A stretch of 64,000 bases of DNA from Suillus spraguei (GCA_016800925.1 JABCPU010000106.1:1-64000), one strand, 5' to 3'. Shown: positions 1 through 11,900, counted from the first letter of the stretch. Program-made: numbers and translations. The notes: generated from the letters alone by a model not told the origin.

Positions 1-1975
1 AGAAACTAGGCACACACCCAGACTCACTGGCTGGCCTTCTCTCGGAGCAAGAAGTTCTGGATGTTCTGATGGCATCAAAGACTGGCAGTGCTGCCAGAAT
101 CGATGGAATTCCCTATGATGTCTGGAAAGCCCTGCACCAGGCACACGTACAAGCACTGTCAGATGGCAGACCAAGCTTTAACATTTTGGAACACTGACCA
201 AAATACTGAATGACGTCCAGCTACATGGAATTCAAGAAGGTACCAACTTTGCCTTGGGTTGGATGTGCCCGATCTATAAGAAGAAATGGACATAGCAAAC
301 TACTGCCTGATAACTCTGCTTAACACCGACTATAAGGTACTCACTAAAGCCCTGGCAATGAGACTCACATGAGAAGCCAACAACCTCATCCACCCTGACC
401 AGAGTGGGTTTATCCTGCAACAGTCGATTTTTGACCCCATAAGACTGGCACAAACCATGACAGCCTATGCTGACGTCATGGAAAAAGACGGGATTATTGT
501 CGCTCTAGACCAGAGAAGGCCTACAATAGGATAGACCATGAGTTCCTCTTTAGGACCCTGGAGGCTTTTCACCTGCCTACCACCTTCATTAATATGGTGA
601 AGGCTCTATACAAAAACACTTACACTAAGGTGGCCATCAATGGGGAACTTAGCTCCCCCTTCAAAGTCACCTGGGGTGTGCGCCACAAGGACCCCCTGTC
701 CTGTCTACTCTTTGATTTAGCAATTGAACCCCTGGTATGTGCCCTGAGGAACTCCACAGAACTATGAGGTTACCATATACCTGGCAGGACAGAGAAGACC
801 ATTGTAAACCTGTATGCCAATGATACAACTATGTCATATACCATACTTCTAATCTCAGATCCGATCATATCCGTCCAGATCCGATCGTTTCCATATCCGT
901 CCGGTCCACAGATCCTGTCCGGACCACCCTCCCGAATGTACTCACTTCTCGCACCTTAACTCCCTGGTGAACATCTGCGTCTATCTCCTTTCGTCATTTC
1001 TCCTACTACCGGTACTCCGGCTGTTTATATTTCCGTCCTGTGTTACTGATCCGTTTCCTGTGTTCATTTCCGATTCATGCTTACTGATCCGCTGTGCAAT
1101 AACTAATAGACTTCCGTTACACTTCGTACATAGCCCTCGGTCCCGGACTTGCTAATTATCCGTCTTAGAAACTTACTGTATATAAACCACTTGTAGATCT
1201 CCGTAGAACCTTAGTTCGAATATCATCTTAGATTCTACTCATTCTGCCTCCTCCGGACTTAAGCCACTCTCCGCTTTAAGTCACCTTCCGAGACTTAGGA
1301 TTGACTCCTATAGTCTATACCTCCGACTCTATCTTCGGATAGTCCATCTCCGTTAGTTTCTAGTTAGGAACTCGTTCCGATACTAGCCTTAATCTCTGTC
1401 CCCTCCTTACGTTCCGAATTACCTTCGGACGTGTTATATCCGACACCTTCGGACACCCGGATCCGTCGCGCAACCCCTTCCGGGTCTTCGGACGAATAAC
1501 TCCTCCCTGAAATAAGGGGCATTACTCGAGAAAGGGGCACAGTGTACGAACTGAGGCCAAAGCCCTTCGGATCTCTCTACCCTTGAGTACAGTCTTAACA
1601 AACTATCTTCCTGAGCAAAGACGACAAGTACTTTGATTTGGAAAAGGTCCTATCAAGTTGGTGCCTTGCGTCAGGTGCTAAGTTCAATCTAGAAAAAAAT
1701 GGAAATCCTACCAATTGGCTCCAAAAGACATAGAGAACAGGTTCAGACCCACCACAGGCTACATGATAGTGATCCACAATGGGACACATCCATAAGGATC
1801 CTGGGGGCGTGGATTGGGAATGACACTGACCAGGTGTCCTCCTGGGAACTGGCATCAGACAAAATAAACAGGTTCCTAAAAACCTGGCAAGCTAGCCACC
1901 CAACTCTTTTTGGGAAGCAACTGGTGATACAGATGGTAGTCAGTGGCATGTTGCAATTCCTCACAAAGGCCCAGG
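1..1975 (+). mobile_element. LINE (Tad1-like) reverse transcriptase relic, split by a solo LTR
   Basis: Translation in shifting frames gives the reverse-transcriptase core of a non-LTR retrotransposon: a fragment near 520-560 reading AYNRIDHEFL with one frame break, then FINMVKALYKN and SPFKVTWGVRHKDPLSCLLF near 580-720. After the LTR at 832-1600 it resumes with SSWCLASGAKFNLEKMEILP and a run ending QFLTKAQG at about 1975. These blocks match the LINE RTs common in Agaricomycetes (family knowledge, Tad1-like clade). There are several stops and frameshifts between 190 and 560. The catalytic YADD box reads YAND at 814-825, so an Asp is lost. No endonuclease domain lies within the window; the 5' part is cut by the window edge. 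It is certainly non-functional. Confidence 0.8.
832..1600 (+). repeat. solo LTR inserted in the LINE RT
   Basis: The 769-bp segment begins TGTCATATACC and ends AGTCTTAACA. It is flanked on both sides by the same five bases AACTA (827-831 and 1601-1605). Removing it rejoins the RT frame right after the YAND box. TG..CA ends and a 5-bp target duplication are the mark of an LTR-retrotransposon insertion reduced to a solo LTR. A TATA-like TATATAAA lies near 1180. No protein of note is encoded. Its 3' part (AAGGGGCACAGTG followed by GAGGCCAA) recurs at about 4,515-4,555 and, inverted, at about 7,875-7,915. Confidence 0.85.
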
Positions 1976-2380
1976 GTTTTGTTTTGTTTTGTTTTTTGAA
2001 TCATTATTTATTGTCCTGTGGGGCGGAGCCCTATGCTGGACAGTACTTACAGTGTATGTATGGTTCTAATATAATATGTGCGGTGAATTCTGTGTGTGTC
2101 CATTGTCTTCTTAGAATATGAAAAACAGAAAAGTTCACTGAATTTCAATATTCTCCACAGTCAGCAGTTCAGACAAATACCAATGGTTGATAATGTGGTC
2201 ATTCATGGGGAAAAGGGCAAACAACTCTTTCTTGTCTTTGTTTGATCAAAGGACAGGGGGATAAAATCAGTAACTGGCATGATGCAGTGCTTGTGAAAAT
2301 GATGTGTGATGCTGATGTATGTTGATATGCGATGATGCTACTCCTAACTCTCACTAATTAATGGAGTCAACTAAGCCATC
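1976..2380. other. unassigned insert between LINE and KDZ relics
   Basis: The RT similarity stops at a T-rich run (GTTTTGTTTTGTTTTTTG) near 1976. What follows has no coding signal. A stretch at about 2,099-2,205 (CATTGTCTTCTTAGA, then CTCCACAGTCAG and TTCAGACAAATACCAATG) is repeated at about 13,379-13,475, so it belongs to a dispersed element whose class I cannot name. Confidence 0.4.
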
Positions 2381-3455
2381 TAGCACTGGTCAGACTGTCC
2401 AATATGTCACTTCAAAACCAACTCTCTGCTGCTCAGGCACTTCATGATGAGTATGATGCAGGTCAGAACAGAGTACACCCTCTTGATGTAGTCTTAAGTG
2501 GCCAAGCTATTGATATTGTTGAATGATGGTTCTGTTCTCTTTCTGGGGGTAACGTCTGGGAAAAGGGGGGCTGTGCTTATGACATTGGATGTGCGTTTGC
2601 CAAGATGATGGCAAAGAGCAGTTTGGGGCCACATGCACGTGCCCTCAACCTGCAGATGATGGTGGCTGTGTTCCATGGCCATGCTCATAATCGGTGGTGC
2701 CAGTTAGACTGGCACCCAATGTACATTGATGGGACAGGTCACATGGAAGGTGAGGGGTGTGAGCACATATTCTCGGCCTCAAATGAACTTGCATGGAGTA
2801 CTAGACATGCGACTGTATTCCACCATCACCAGACCATCGAGGAACATTTTGCATTCTGGGATGCGGATAAATATGTGTCATTAAGTATGGTTTCCCTTTG
2901 AGCCGACAGTAACTAATTTCTATGTTTCAAGGCAATTTCTTATGGAATCATTACCAAGAAGCACTAACTTCAATCTATACCATTATGGCTGAACTTTCAG
3001 CATTGAAGGTCAATCTTGGCTTGACTGATGCCGACTTTATTCAATTTCACTCTGAAGAACAATTATATTTGGACAACCTGAAGGCTCCACCTCCAAATGA
3101 ACTCCTTCAGATATGCTACGTCGAAGTTCTTGATGAATTGGCAAAGCGACGGTGAATATTATCATTTTCATTGATTTTTTTCTCACTCAAATACCAAACC
3201 AAGTTCCGGATGGGAATTAGCCTGAGAAGCCGGCAATCAGGCATTAATGACTGTTCTAGCAGGCAACCTTCACCAAATTTCGGCTGCTCTTTCCCAGGCC
3301 AGAATTTCTGTTGACTCTGCATACACCAAACTACAGAATGCGGAAGGACTTACTGCTTACGTGGAGATGTAACTTCAAGTCAAAGAATGGTGGATGATCG
3401 GGGACGATAACTACAATAAGTACAAGCAAGAAACTTCCCTGCACCAATATTCACA
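2380..3455 (+). pseudogene. KDZ transposase relic (3' half)
   Basis: The stretch 2,575-2,895 translates to HNRWCQLDWHPMYIDGTGHM and GEGCEHIFSASNELAWSTRH, which are conserved blocks of Kyakuja-Dileera-Zisupton transposases in basidiomycetes. An apparent intron of about 50 bp (starting GTATGG near 2,886, ending TTTCAAG near 2,931) leads to a second exon, 2,932-3,155, with LLQICYVEVLDELAKRR. A third stretch (3,325-3,455, YTKLQNAEGLTAYVEM then a stop, then EWWMIGDDNYNKYKQE) continues the family pattern. The N-terminal half is missing and stops are present, so it is dead. Downstream it is cut by the satellite block beginning near 3,500. Confidence 0.75.
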
Positions 3456-3499
3456 TATTACAGTGAACTATCTCCATATTATACAAGTGAGTGGACGTG

Positions 3500-3960
3500 C
3501 ATAATATCCCATATGATACGGGCCAGCGGACCATGGGCCCATGGTAGAAATATCCTTGTTCATGACAGATGGGCCGAGAGGAATATTATTCCCGATGATG
3601 GCGGGTGGGCCCATGCAAGGAATATGTAGAGTAGATGAGTGGGCCGATGTACATGAATATTGGTAGACGGATGGGCCGAGGTAGTTAGATATTATGTAGA
3701 TGGGTGTACCAAGGTAGATGTGTATCAGGTAGACAGGTATGTGAAGGGTACTTGTTATCACATACACAGGTGGGCCCAGACACATATTAGACGGTTGGGC
3801 CGAGAGTGTTATATAAAATATTGTATTAGACGGGTGGGCCGAGGGTGTTGTACAGTATATCATATCAGATGGGTGGGCCGAGGGTGGTATAAAATATAGA
3901 CAGGTGGGCCCATGTGTATGATAATTGTAGACATGACGGAGCTGAGGTAGTTGCATATCA
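3500..3960 (+). repeat. GGGCCGA minisatellite, left copy
   Basis: About ten diverged repeats carry the word GATGGGTGGGCCGAGGG, separated by AT-rich spacers (for example TGTTATATAAAATATTG). Repeat spacing is about 40-60 bp. The reverse complement of the same family lies at 12,165-12,720, and the outer ends match too: CATAATATCCC..GGGCCAGC at 3,500-3,530 against GCTGGCC..GGGATATTATG at 12,686-12,712. Confidence 0.75.
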
Positions 3961-3989
3961 TCCGACTGGACCTTCAGACCTCTGCAGCT

Positions 3990-4640
3990 AGCTTTCTAAC
4001 CCTATGCATATCCTAGCCCACCCTGAGCACAGCTCACCCACCACTATGTCCGGACTTTCCCTCCTCTGATATCTGAGACTTCCGATCCTCATCAATGTCC
4101 TAAATACTTCCCCTTGGATCCACAGAGCTTACTTCTCTGGTCCTCCACTCCTACACTCCTACACTCCTCCCCTCCAGACCTCCTATCTCCGGACCTCCTA
4201 TCTCCGGACCTCCGGTCCTGTCCTACCCCACCCTTGACATCCTGTGGATCATCTTTCCCCCTGGAGCTTCCCTCCTATCTTGCCCTGGACTTCATCTGGC
4301 AGTCCATCCTCCATTCCATTCTACTTGGGACTCGACCCAGTAATCTTACCTGTATTTCCTGTCCTCCAGAAATAGTTCCTGCATGGTTCCCAATCCTCCA
4401 GTAGTCCGTCGGCGCACTATTGAGCAGTCTAGCCCTAGAGTTCCTTCGGAGTTCCCCTCTGGACTTCACTGGAACTCCCCCTTGGACTTCATGCAAAATT
4501 AGGGGCACATACTTGTATAAGGGGCACAGTGCACGAGTGGAGGCCAAGCCCTTATGATTTAGTTATGACACTCCAGTAAGACCCCATGCAAAGCTGGAAT
4601 GTCTGAGTAGCCTCCGGTTTTGCATGGCCATAACAGATTC
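3990..4640 (+). repeat. degraded LTR-like module, pyrimidine-rich
   Basis: The module opens with CTCCGGACCTCC-type repeats (4,140-4,215) and closes with AAGGGGCACAGTGCACGAG plus GGAGGCCAAGCCCTT at 4,518-4,553. That closing block is also at the end of the solo LTR at 832-1600, so I infer a diverged LTR of the same family. The reverse complement of this module, including the flanking CCCATGCAAAGCTGGAA and TTTTGCATGGCCATAAC, is at about 7,795-8,485. Confidence 0.55.
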
Positions 4641-6550
4641 GAGACAAAAAAGATATCTACCAAAAATGTGTGAATCAAATCTTTTGATTGCCTGACATTT
4701 GTCTGAGTCCTGAGTGCTGAATCCCAAGTGCCGAACCCCGAAATTGTGGACTACTCGGGTTTGGCACTCAGGATTTGGCACTTGGGACTCAGAAAAATGT
4801 GAGGCAATAAAAAGCTGAAACTCAAAACTCAAAACTTGAAACTTGCAAAAATGTATATCATGTAAAATGCCTATTTCCTCACACAGTTCACCGAGTGTCA
4901 AGTACCAAGACCCAGGACCCGAATCTTGAATCCTTGTCAATGTAACAAGTCCCGAGTGCTGGAACCCGAACCCGAACCTTAAAACTTAAAACTTGGAACT
5001 TGGAACTCACAAAAATGTGTATCATGTAAAATGTCTATTTCCTTACACAGTTCACCGAGTGTCAAGTACCATGACCCGGGACCGAATCCCGAATTCCTGG
5101 CAATGTAACAAGTGCCGAGTGCCGAGTGCCGCACCCGAACCCCGAAACTTCAAACTTCAAACTTCAAACTTCAAATTGAAACTTGCCAAAGATCTGTATC
5201 ATTGAAATTTTCTATTTCCTTGCACAGTCCACTGAGTGTCAAGTACCAAGACCCGGGACCCGGACCCCGAATTCCTGGCAATGTAACAAGTGCCGAGTGC
5301 CGGAACCCAAACCCCAAACCTTGAAACTTGAAACTTGAAACTCGCAAAAATGTGTATCATGTAAAATTTTGATATGCTTGCACAGTTCACCAAGTGTCAA
5401 GTACCAAGACCCGGGACCCAAATCCCGAATTCCTGGCAATGTAACAAGTGCCAAGTGCCAGGACCCGACCCCAAACTCCGAAACTTCAAACTTCAAACTT
5501 GAACCATCCAAAAATCTGTATCATGTAAAATTTCTATTTCCTTGCACAGTTCACCGAGTGTCAAGTACTAAGACCCGGGACCCAAACCCCGAATTTCTAG
5601 CAATGTAACAAGTGCCGAGTGCCGGCACCCCAACCCCGAAACTTCAAACTTCAAACTTCAAAATTGAAACTTGCAAAAATCTGTATCATTTAAATTTTTA
5701 TTTCCTTGCACAGTTCACCGAGTGTCAAGTACTAAGACCCTGGGACCCGAATCCCGAATTCCTGGCAGTGTAACAAGTGCCGAGTGCTGGAACCGACCCC
5801 CGAACCCTGCAACTTCAAACTGCAAACTTCAAAATTGAAACTTGCAAAAATCTATATCATGTAAAATTTCTATTCCTTACACAGTTCACCGAGTGTCAAG
5901 TACAAAGACCCGGGACCCGAATCCTGAATTCCTGGCATGTAACAAGTGCCGAGTGCCAGAACCTACCCCGAACCCTGAAACTTCAAACTTCAAGCTTCAA
6001 AATTGAAACTTGCAAAAATCTGTATCATGTAAAATTTCTATTTCCTTACACAGTTCACTGAGTGTCAAGTACCATGACCTGGGACCCGAATCCCGAATTC
6101 CGGCATGTAACAAGTGCCGAGTGCCGGAACACAACCCTGAACTCCGAAATTTACAACTTGAAACTTGAAACTCGCAAAGATGTTAAGATGTAAATTTTCT
6201 ATTTCCTTATACAGTTCACCGAGTGTCAAGTACCAAGAACTGAGACCCTGAATCCTGAATTCCTGGCAATGTAACAAGTGCCGAGTGTCAGACCTCGAAC
6301 CCCGAAACTTGAAACTTGAAACTCACACAAATCTGTATCATGTCAAATTTTTATTTCCTTATACAGTTCACCAAGTGTCAAGTACCAAAACCCGGAACCC
6401 AAATCCTGAATTCCTGGCAATGTAACAAGTGCCTCGTGCCAGAACCGAAACCCTAAACCCTGAACCCCAAAATTTGAAACTTGAAACTTGAAACTTGAAA
6501 CTGTATGCCAGGGTTTTGGGTCCAGGTCTCGGTACTTCACACTTTGTGAG
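4640..6550 (+). repeat. about 165-bp satellite array, 10 units
   Basis: The anchor GTGTCAAGTACCAAGACCC recurs near 4,897, 5,060, 5,237, 5,396, 5,559, 5,730, 5,896, 6,064, 6,225 and 6,376, so units are about 151-177 bp. Each unit runs: CACAGTTCACCGAGTGTCAA, a GGGACCCGAATCC block, GAATTCCTGGCAATGTAACA, GTGCCGAGTGCCG, an AACTTCAAACTTGAAACTT purine/pyrimidine run, then GTATCATGTAAAATTTCTAT. The open frames seen here are periodic by-products of the repeat, not genes. Two diverged units occur in reverse orientation at 8,640-8,910. Confidence 0.85.
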
Positions 6551-6554
6551 TTTC

Positions 6555-7790
6555 AAGTTTTGGGTTTCGAGTTTTGGCACTCAGCACTCAGGACTCGGCA
6601 CTCAGTGATTCAATAATTTGCTTCTGGCAGAGGTAACATTCATTGAAAAAAATTGTATATACATCTATCACTATGCAACTATGTCCACCTCCTCACAAGA
6701 CCCTTTAACCTTCACCTCAACATCCAGTTCAATCTCGACCATCTTATCATGGATGCCCTCCTGTTGCTCCTCAATCATTTTTAAAGTTTTTGAATGTCTT
6801 ATCATTGCATAAATGGCCAGCCCTGCTCAGACATCAACAGTAGTACACTCCCACATGTGTCATATGCAAAGGATCAGTTGTATATCGGCCACAAATCTGA
6901 TATGTCATGTACAGGGGATATTTCTACTGATAAGAAGCCTACATAATAATCAAGCTTGTGATAAGTGATCTGATGCGTGATTTACCTCTCATATATGTCC
7001 CTAATGATGTATTTGAAGTTTTAGAAAGATCCATGAAGGACTGACTGAATGATAAGTAAAATGACATATGTGTGAAAAGTGACAATTGACATCTTTTTAC
7101 ACAAAGTCACATTTATATATGGTACAGTTTAAATATTTCATTCAAAATATGTAAGATACATGTTAGACTACTAAAGGAACCTATACTGCATATTGCCCTG
7201 AGGTTGGAGGGTGGTGAAGGGATGTGGTGTATATCTCAGTTGACCCAGCGTCAAAGTCCTACAACTGCCCAACTGACATTTTCGATATTTTGGGACTTTG
7301 AACTTTCCCACAGTCAATTTCTTATCTATTTCACTTCCTCAGCACTCAATTCTTGTTGGATGGTTTTATAAATTTAGATATATCATAGTGAATGTATTTT
7401 AAATCTACTCCAGGTGTCTGATTAATAAACTTTGATGTTTTGAAAGTATGGGCTCCTTATCAGTAGAAATAGTAAGCATTCACACTAGTTCAAAACTCCG
7501 GCCTATTTTAAGCTGATCCTTGTCATACAAAGCAAGTATATATGGTATTATAATGATATATGAAGAGGCTGTATTATTTATGCAAGAGTAAGATACTGAA
7601 AACATCAAAAGTGTGAGAAATGCGACTTTCTATGTTTTTGTTCTTGGATGTTGAGGTGAAGGTTAAAGGGTCTTGTGAGGAGGTTGGCATAATTGCATAG
7701 TAATTGATGTATATACAATTTTTTTCAATGAATGTTATCTCTGCCAGAAGCAAATTATTGAATCACTGAGTGCTGAGTGCCGAAACTCAA
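6555..7790. mobile_element. fold-back element with about 126-bp inverted ends
   Basis: Positions 6,601-6,725 and 7,645-7,770 are inverted copies of each other: CTCAGTGATTCAATAATTTG at the left end pairs with CAAATTATTGAATCACTGAG at the right. The match continues outward into GGCACTCAGCACTCAG. Weaker inverted similarity goes on inward (TATTTCTACTGATAAG near 6,913 against its complement near 7,455), giving an axis near 7,187. The centre, 6,730-7,640, is AT-rich without a convincing gene. This looks like a non-autonomous DNA element or a MITE; I could not define a target-site duplication because both ends sit in satellite-like sequence. Confidence 0.6.
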
Positions 7791-7794
7791 AACT

Positions 7795-8485
7795 GTTATG
7801 GCCATGCAAAACCAGAGGCAATTCAGAAGTTCCAGCTTTGCATGGGGTCATACTGGAGGGTCATACTAATTCATGGGGGCTTGGCCTCAGCTTGTGCGCT
7901 GTGCCCCTTGCCTGAGTATATGCCCCTAATTTCATATGAAGTCCAAAGAGGAGTTCTTGTGAAGTCCAAGGGAGAACCTTGGAGGAACTCTTGGGCTTGA
8001 TTGCTCCATAGAGCGCCAATAAACTTCTGGAGAAGTGTAGAAAACTATGCCGCAGGTAGGCGGAGATAGAGGTAAGACTACTGGGACAAGTCCCAAGTAG
8101 AATGGGTGAAGGGAAGACCACTGGATGAAGTCTAGGGCAGGATTGGAGCAAGGCTCCAGGGGGAAATATGATCCACAGGAGGTCAAGGATAGGATAGGAC
8201 AGGACAAGAGGTCCGGAGATAGGAGGTCCGGAGGATGAGGAGTGGAGGAATGCAGAAATGGAGGAGTGGAGGAGTGGAGAAATGGAGGAGCGGAGCTCTG
8301 TGGATTTGGGGGGAAGTATTGCCCTACTATGGAGGAGTAGGTCCGGAGATTATGTAAGGAAGGTACAGGCTACTACGGATGAAGTCCGGAGTAGAAACAA
8401 ACAGAGGAAGACTACCAAAGGTAGAGCTGGAGGTGAACAGAGATAAAGACTGGAGTTCGGACAAAGTTCAGAAAGTATAATATAA
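7795..8485 (-). repeat. degraded LTR-like module, inverted copy
   Basis: This is the reverse complement of the module at 3,990-4,640. It holds GTTATGGCCATGCAAAACC (7,795), TTTGCATGGGGTCATACTGG (7,833), GCTTGGCCTC..GTGCCCCTT (7,880-7,913) and the GGAGGTCCGGAG run (8,205-8,235). Read on the minus strand it would start TGTTATATTATAC near 8,485, similar to the TGTCATATACC start of the solo LTR at 832. Confidence 0.5.
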
Positions 8486-8910
8486 CAAAGGGTCAAAGGT
8501 CCGGCCTAGGGAATACTAATTTTACATGATATACATTTTTGCGAGTTTCTGTCACATACCGTATTTCACACCCCATCTCCACTATGATCTCTGGCCCTGA
8601 TCTCCATATTTCCAGACCTCCACAGCTAGCCTGCCAACCCTAAATTTGGGATTTGGGTCTCAGGTCTTGGTACTCAACACTCGGTGAACTGTGTAAGGAA
8701 ATAGAAATTGTACATGATACAGATGTTTGCGAGTTTTGAAATTTCAAGTTTTGGGTCTCGGGCTTCGGCACTCAGCACTCAGCACTCAGCACTTCATACA
8801 TTGCCAGGAATTCAGGATTTGGGTCTCAGGTCTTGTTACTTGACAATTGGTGAACTGTGCAAGGAAATAGAAAATTTACATGATATACATTTTGTGAGTT
8901 TCAAGTTTTA
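8486..8910 (-). repeat. two inverted units of the 165-bp satellite
   Basis: From 8,640 the text GGTCTTGGTACTCAACACTC, GGTGAACTGTGTAAGGAAAT and TACATTGCCAGGAATTCAGG is the reverse complement of the unit at 4,640-6,550. About one and a half to two copies are present. The 150 bp before it repeat CAGACCTC..CAGCTAGC..CAACCCTA, which is also at 3,975-4,005 in the same orientation. Confidence 0.65.
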
Positions 8911-11900
8911 AATATGTGGATCAAATTCCTTTTATTGTCTCACATTTTTCTGAGTCCCGAGTGCAGAATCACGAGTGCCAAACCTCGAAATTGTGGACTA
9001 CCAGATGTCAGAGTTCGGGGTTCAGCACTAAAAATGTGTGGGTCAAAGTCTTTTTATTGCCTCACATTGATTCACACATGTTGAGTGCCGAACCCTGAAC
9101 CCTGGCACCTGGCACTCAGGACTCGACACAAAATGTAAAGAATTTGAAACCTATCTGTTGAGTCACCTTGTGCCGGGTGCCGGGTAACAATGTGAAACAT
9201 ATCAATCCATACATCTTAAGTGCCGAACCCCGAATGCCGGCACCCGGGACTCGGGACTCATCACCATGTGAAAAATATTGATCTACATATTTCAAGTGCT
9301 GAACCCCAACCCCTGGCACCCGGGACTTAGAACAATGTGAGGCAATACAGAGATATTGATTCACACATATTGAGTGCCAAACCCCGAACTCTGGCACCCG
9401 GCACTCAGGACTCGGGCCTTGGGACTCATAACAATGTGAAAGATATCGATGCACATATTTAGACACCAAACTCTGAACTCCGGCACCTGGCAGTTGGGAA
9501 TCAGGACTCAGGCCTCATAACAATGTGAAAGATATTGATCCACATATTTTAACACCAAACCCCGAACCCCAGCACCTGGGAGTTAGAACAATGTGAGGCA
9601 ATCCAAAGATATTGATTTACACATGTTGAGTGCCAAACCCCAAACTCCGGCACCCAGGAGTTAGAACAATGTGAGGCAATACAAAGATATTGATTTACAC
9701 ATGTTGAGTGCCAAACCCCAAACTCCGGCACCCGGCACTTGGGGATCAGGATTCGGGACTCATAACAATGTGAAAGATATCGATCCACATATTTTATGTG
9801 CTGAACCCTGAACTCCGGCACCTGGGAGTTAGAACAATGTGAGGCAATACACAGATATTGATTTACACATGTTGAGTGCTGAACCCCGAACTCCGGCACC
9901 CGGCACTCGGGACTTGGGCCTTGGAACTTATAACAATGTGAAAGATGTCGATGCACATATTCTATCACCAAACCCCAAACCCTGGCACCCGGGAGTTAGA
10001 AATATGTGAGGCAATACAAAGATATTGATTTACACGTGTGGAGTGCCAAACCCCGAACTTCGGCACCCGGCAGTTGGGAATTTGGACTTGGGACTCATAA
10101 CCATGTGAAAGATATCGATCCACATATTTAACCACCCAACCCCGAACCCCAGCATCCGGGAGTGAGAACAATGTGAGTCAATACAAAGATATTGATGTAC
10201 ACATGTTGAATGCCGAACCCCGAACTCTGGCACCCGACACTCAGGACTTGGGACTTGGTACTCATAACAATGAGACAGATATCGATCCACATATTTTAAC
10301 ACCGAACCCTGAACACCGCCACCCGTGAGTTAGAACCATGTGAGGCAATACAAAGTTGAGTCCCGAATTACAATCACTGAGTGCCGGGTTACCATGTGAG
10401 GCAATACAAAGATATTGATTTACACATGTTGAGTGCCGAACCCTGCGCTCCAGCACATGGGAGTTAGCACAATGTGAGGCAATACCATGATATTGACTTA
10501 CACATGTTGAGTGCCGAACCCCGAGTGCCGGAGCTCGGGGTTCGGCAGTCAAAACAATGTGAGGCAATACCATAATATTGATTTACACATGTTGAGTGCC
10601 GAACCCCGAGTGCCGGAGCTTGGGGTTTGGCAGTCAAAACAATGTGAACGACCTCAATCCACATATTTTATGTGCCGAACCCTGAACTCCGGCACTCAGG
10701 ACTTGGGACTTCCGAGCTCTGGGACCCAGGAGTTAGCACAATGTGAGGCAATACCATGATATTGATTTACACAAGTTGAGTGCCGATCCCTGAGTGCCGA
10801 GTCCCAAGTGCCGGAGTTCGGGGTCCGGCACATAAAATATGTGGATCGAGGTCTTTCACATTGTTTTGACTGCCGAACCCCAAGCTCCGGCACTTGGGGT
10901 TCAGCACTCAACATGTGTAAATCAATATCATGGTATTGCCTCACATTGTGCTAACTCCCGGGTGCCAGAGCTCGGGGTTCGGCACTCAACATGTGTAAAT
11001 CAATATCATGGTATTGCCTCACATTGTGCTAACTGCCGGGTGCCGGAGCTCGGGGTTTGGCACTCAAAACAATGTGAAAGACCTCGATCCACATATTTTA
11101 TGTGCCGAACCCCGAACTCCGGCACCCGGCAATCGGGACTCGGGACTTGGTACTCATAACAATGTGAATGATATCGATCCACATATTTTAACACCAAACC
11201 CCAAACCCTGCCACCTGCGAGTTACAACTATGTGAGGCAATACAAAGATATTGATTTACACATGTTGAGTGCCGAACCCCGAGCTCCGGCACCTGGGAGT
11301 TAGCACAATGTGAAAGACCTCGATCCCCATATTTTATGTGCTGAACCCTGAACTCCGGCACCCGGCACTCGGCACTCAGGACTTGGTACTCATAATGTGA
11401 AAGATCTTGAGCAACATATTGTCAGTGCTGAACCCTGAACCCTGGCACCCAGCACTCGCGACTCGGGACTCAGAACAATGTGAGGCAATAGACACCTATT
11501 GATCCACACATTCTAAGTGCCGAACTCCGAACTCCGAAATCTGGTAGTCTACTATTTAGGGGTTCGCGGTTTGGTACTCGGGCTTTTGCACTTGAGACCG
11601 AAAACAATGTTAGGCAATAAAATGACTTTGATCCACACATTTTTGGTAGATATCTTTTTCATCTCAAATCTTGAATCTCGAGTGCCAAACCCGAATCCCG
11701 AAATCTGGTAGTCTACAATTTCGGGGTTCAGTCCTCGGGACTCAGACACATGTCAGGCAACAACAAAACTTTGATCCACACATTTTTGGTAGATGTCTGT
11801 TTTGTCTCGAATCTTGAGTTTCTAGTTTCGGTACTCTGCACCCGCATCTGGCACTCAGCACTAGATGACTCCACACATGGACTTTAAATCTTTCACCTTG

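Noticed and set aside
4990..6580. Many open frames of 64-94 codons on both strands
   Set aside because: They recur with the 165-bp satellite period and have the same words (FKLQTSNFK, PGTRILNSWH), so they are repeat artefacts.
9116..11235. Overlapping frames such as CVNQYLCIASHCSNS repeats, which look like a repeat protein
   Set aside because: They occur on both strands wherever the satellite runs and have no start context, codon bias or domain; the DNA repeat explains them.
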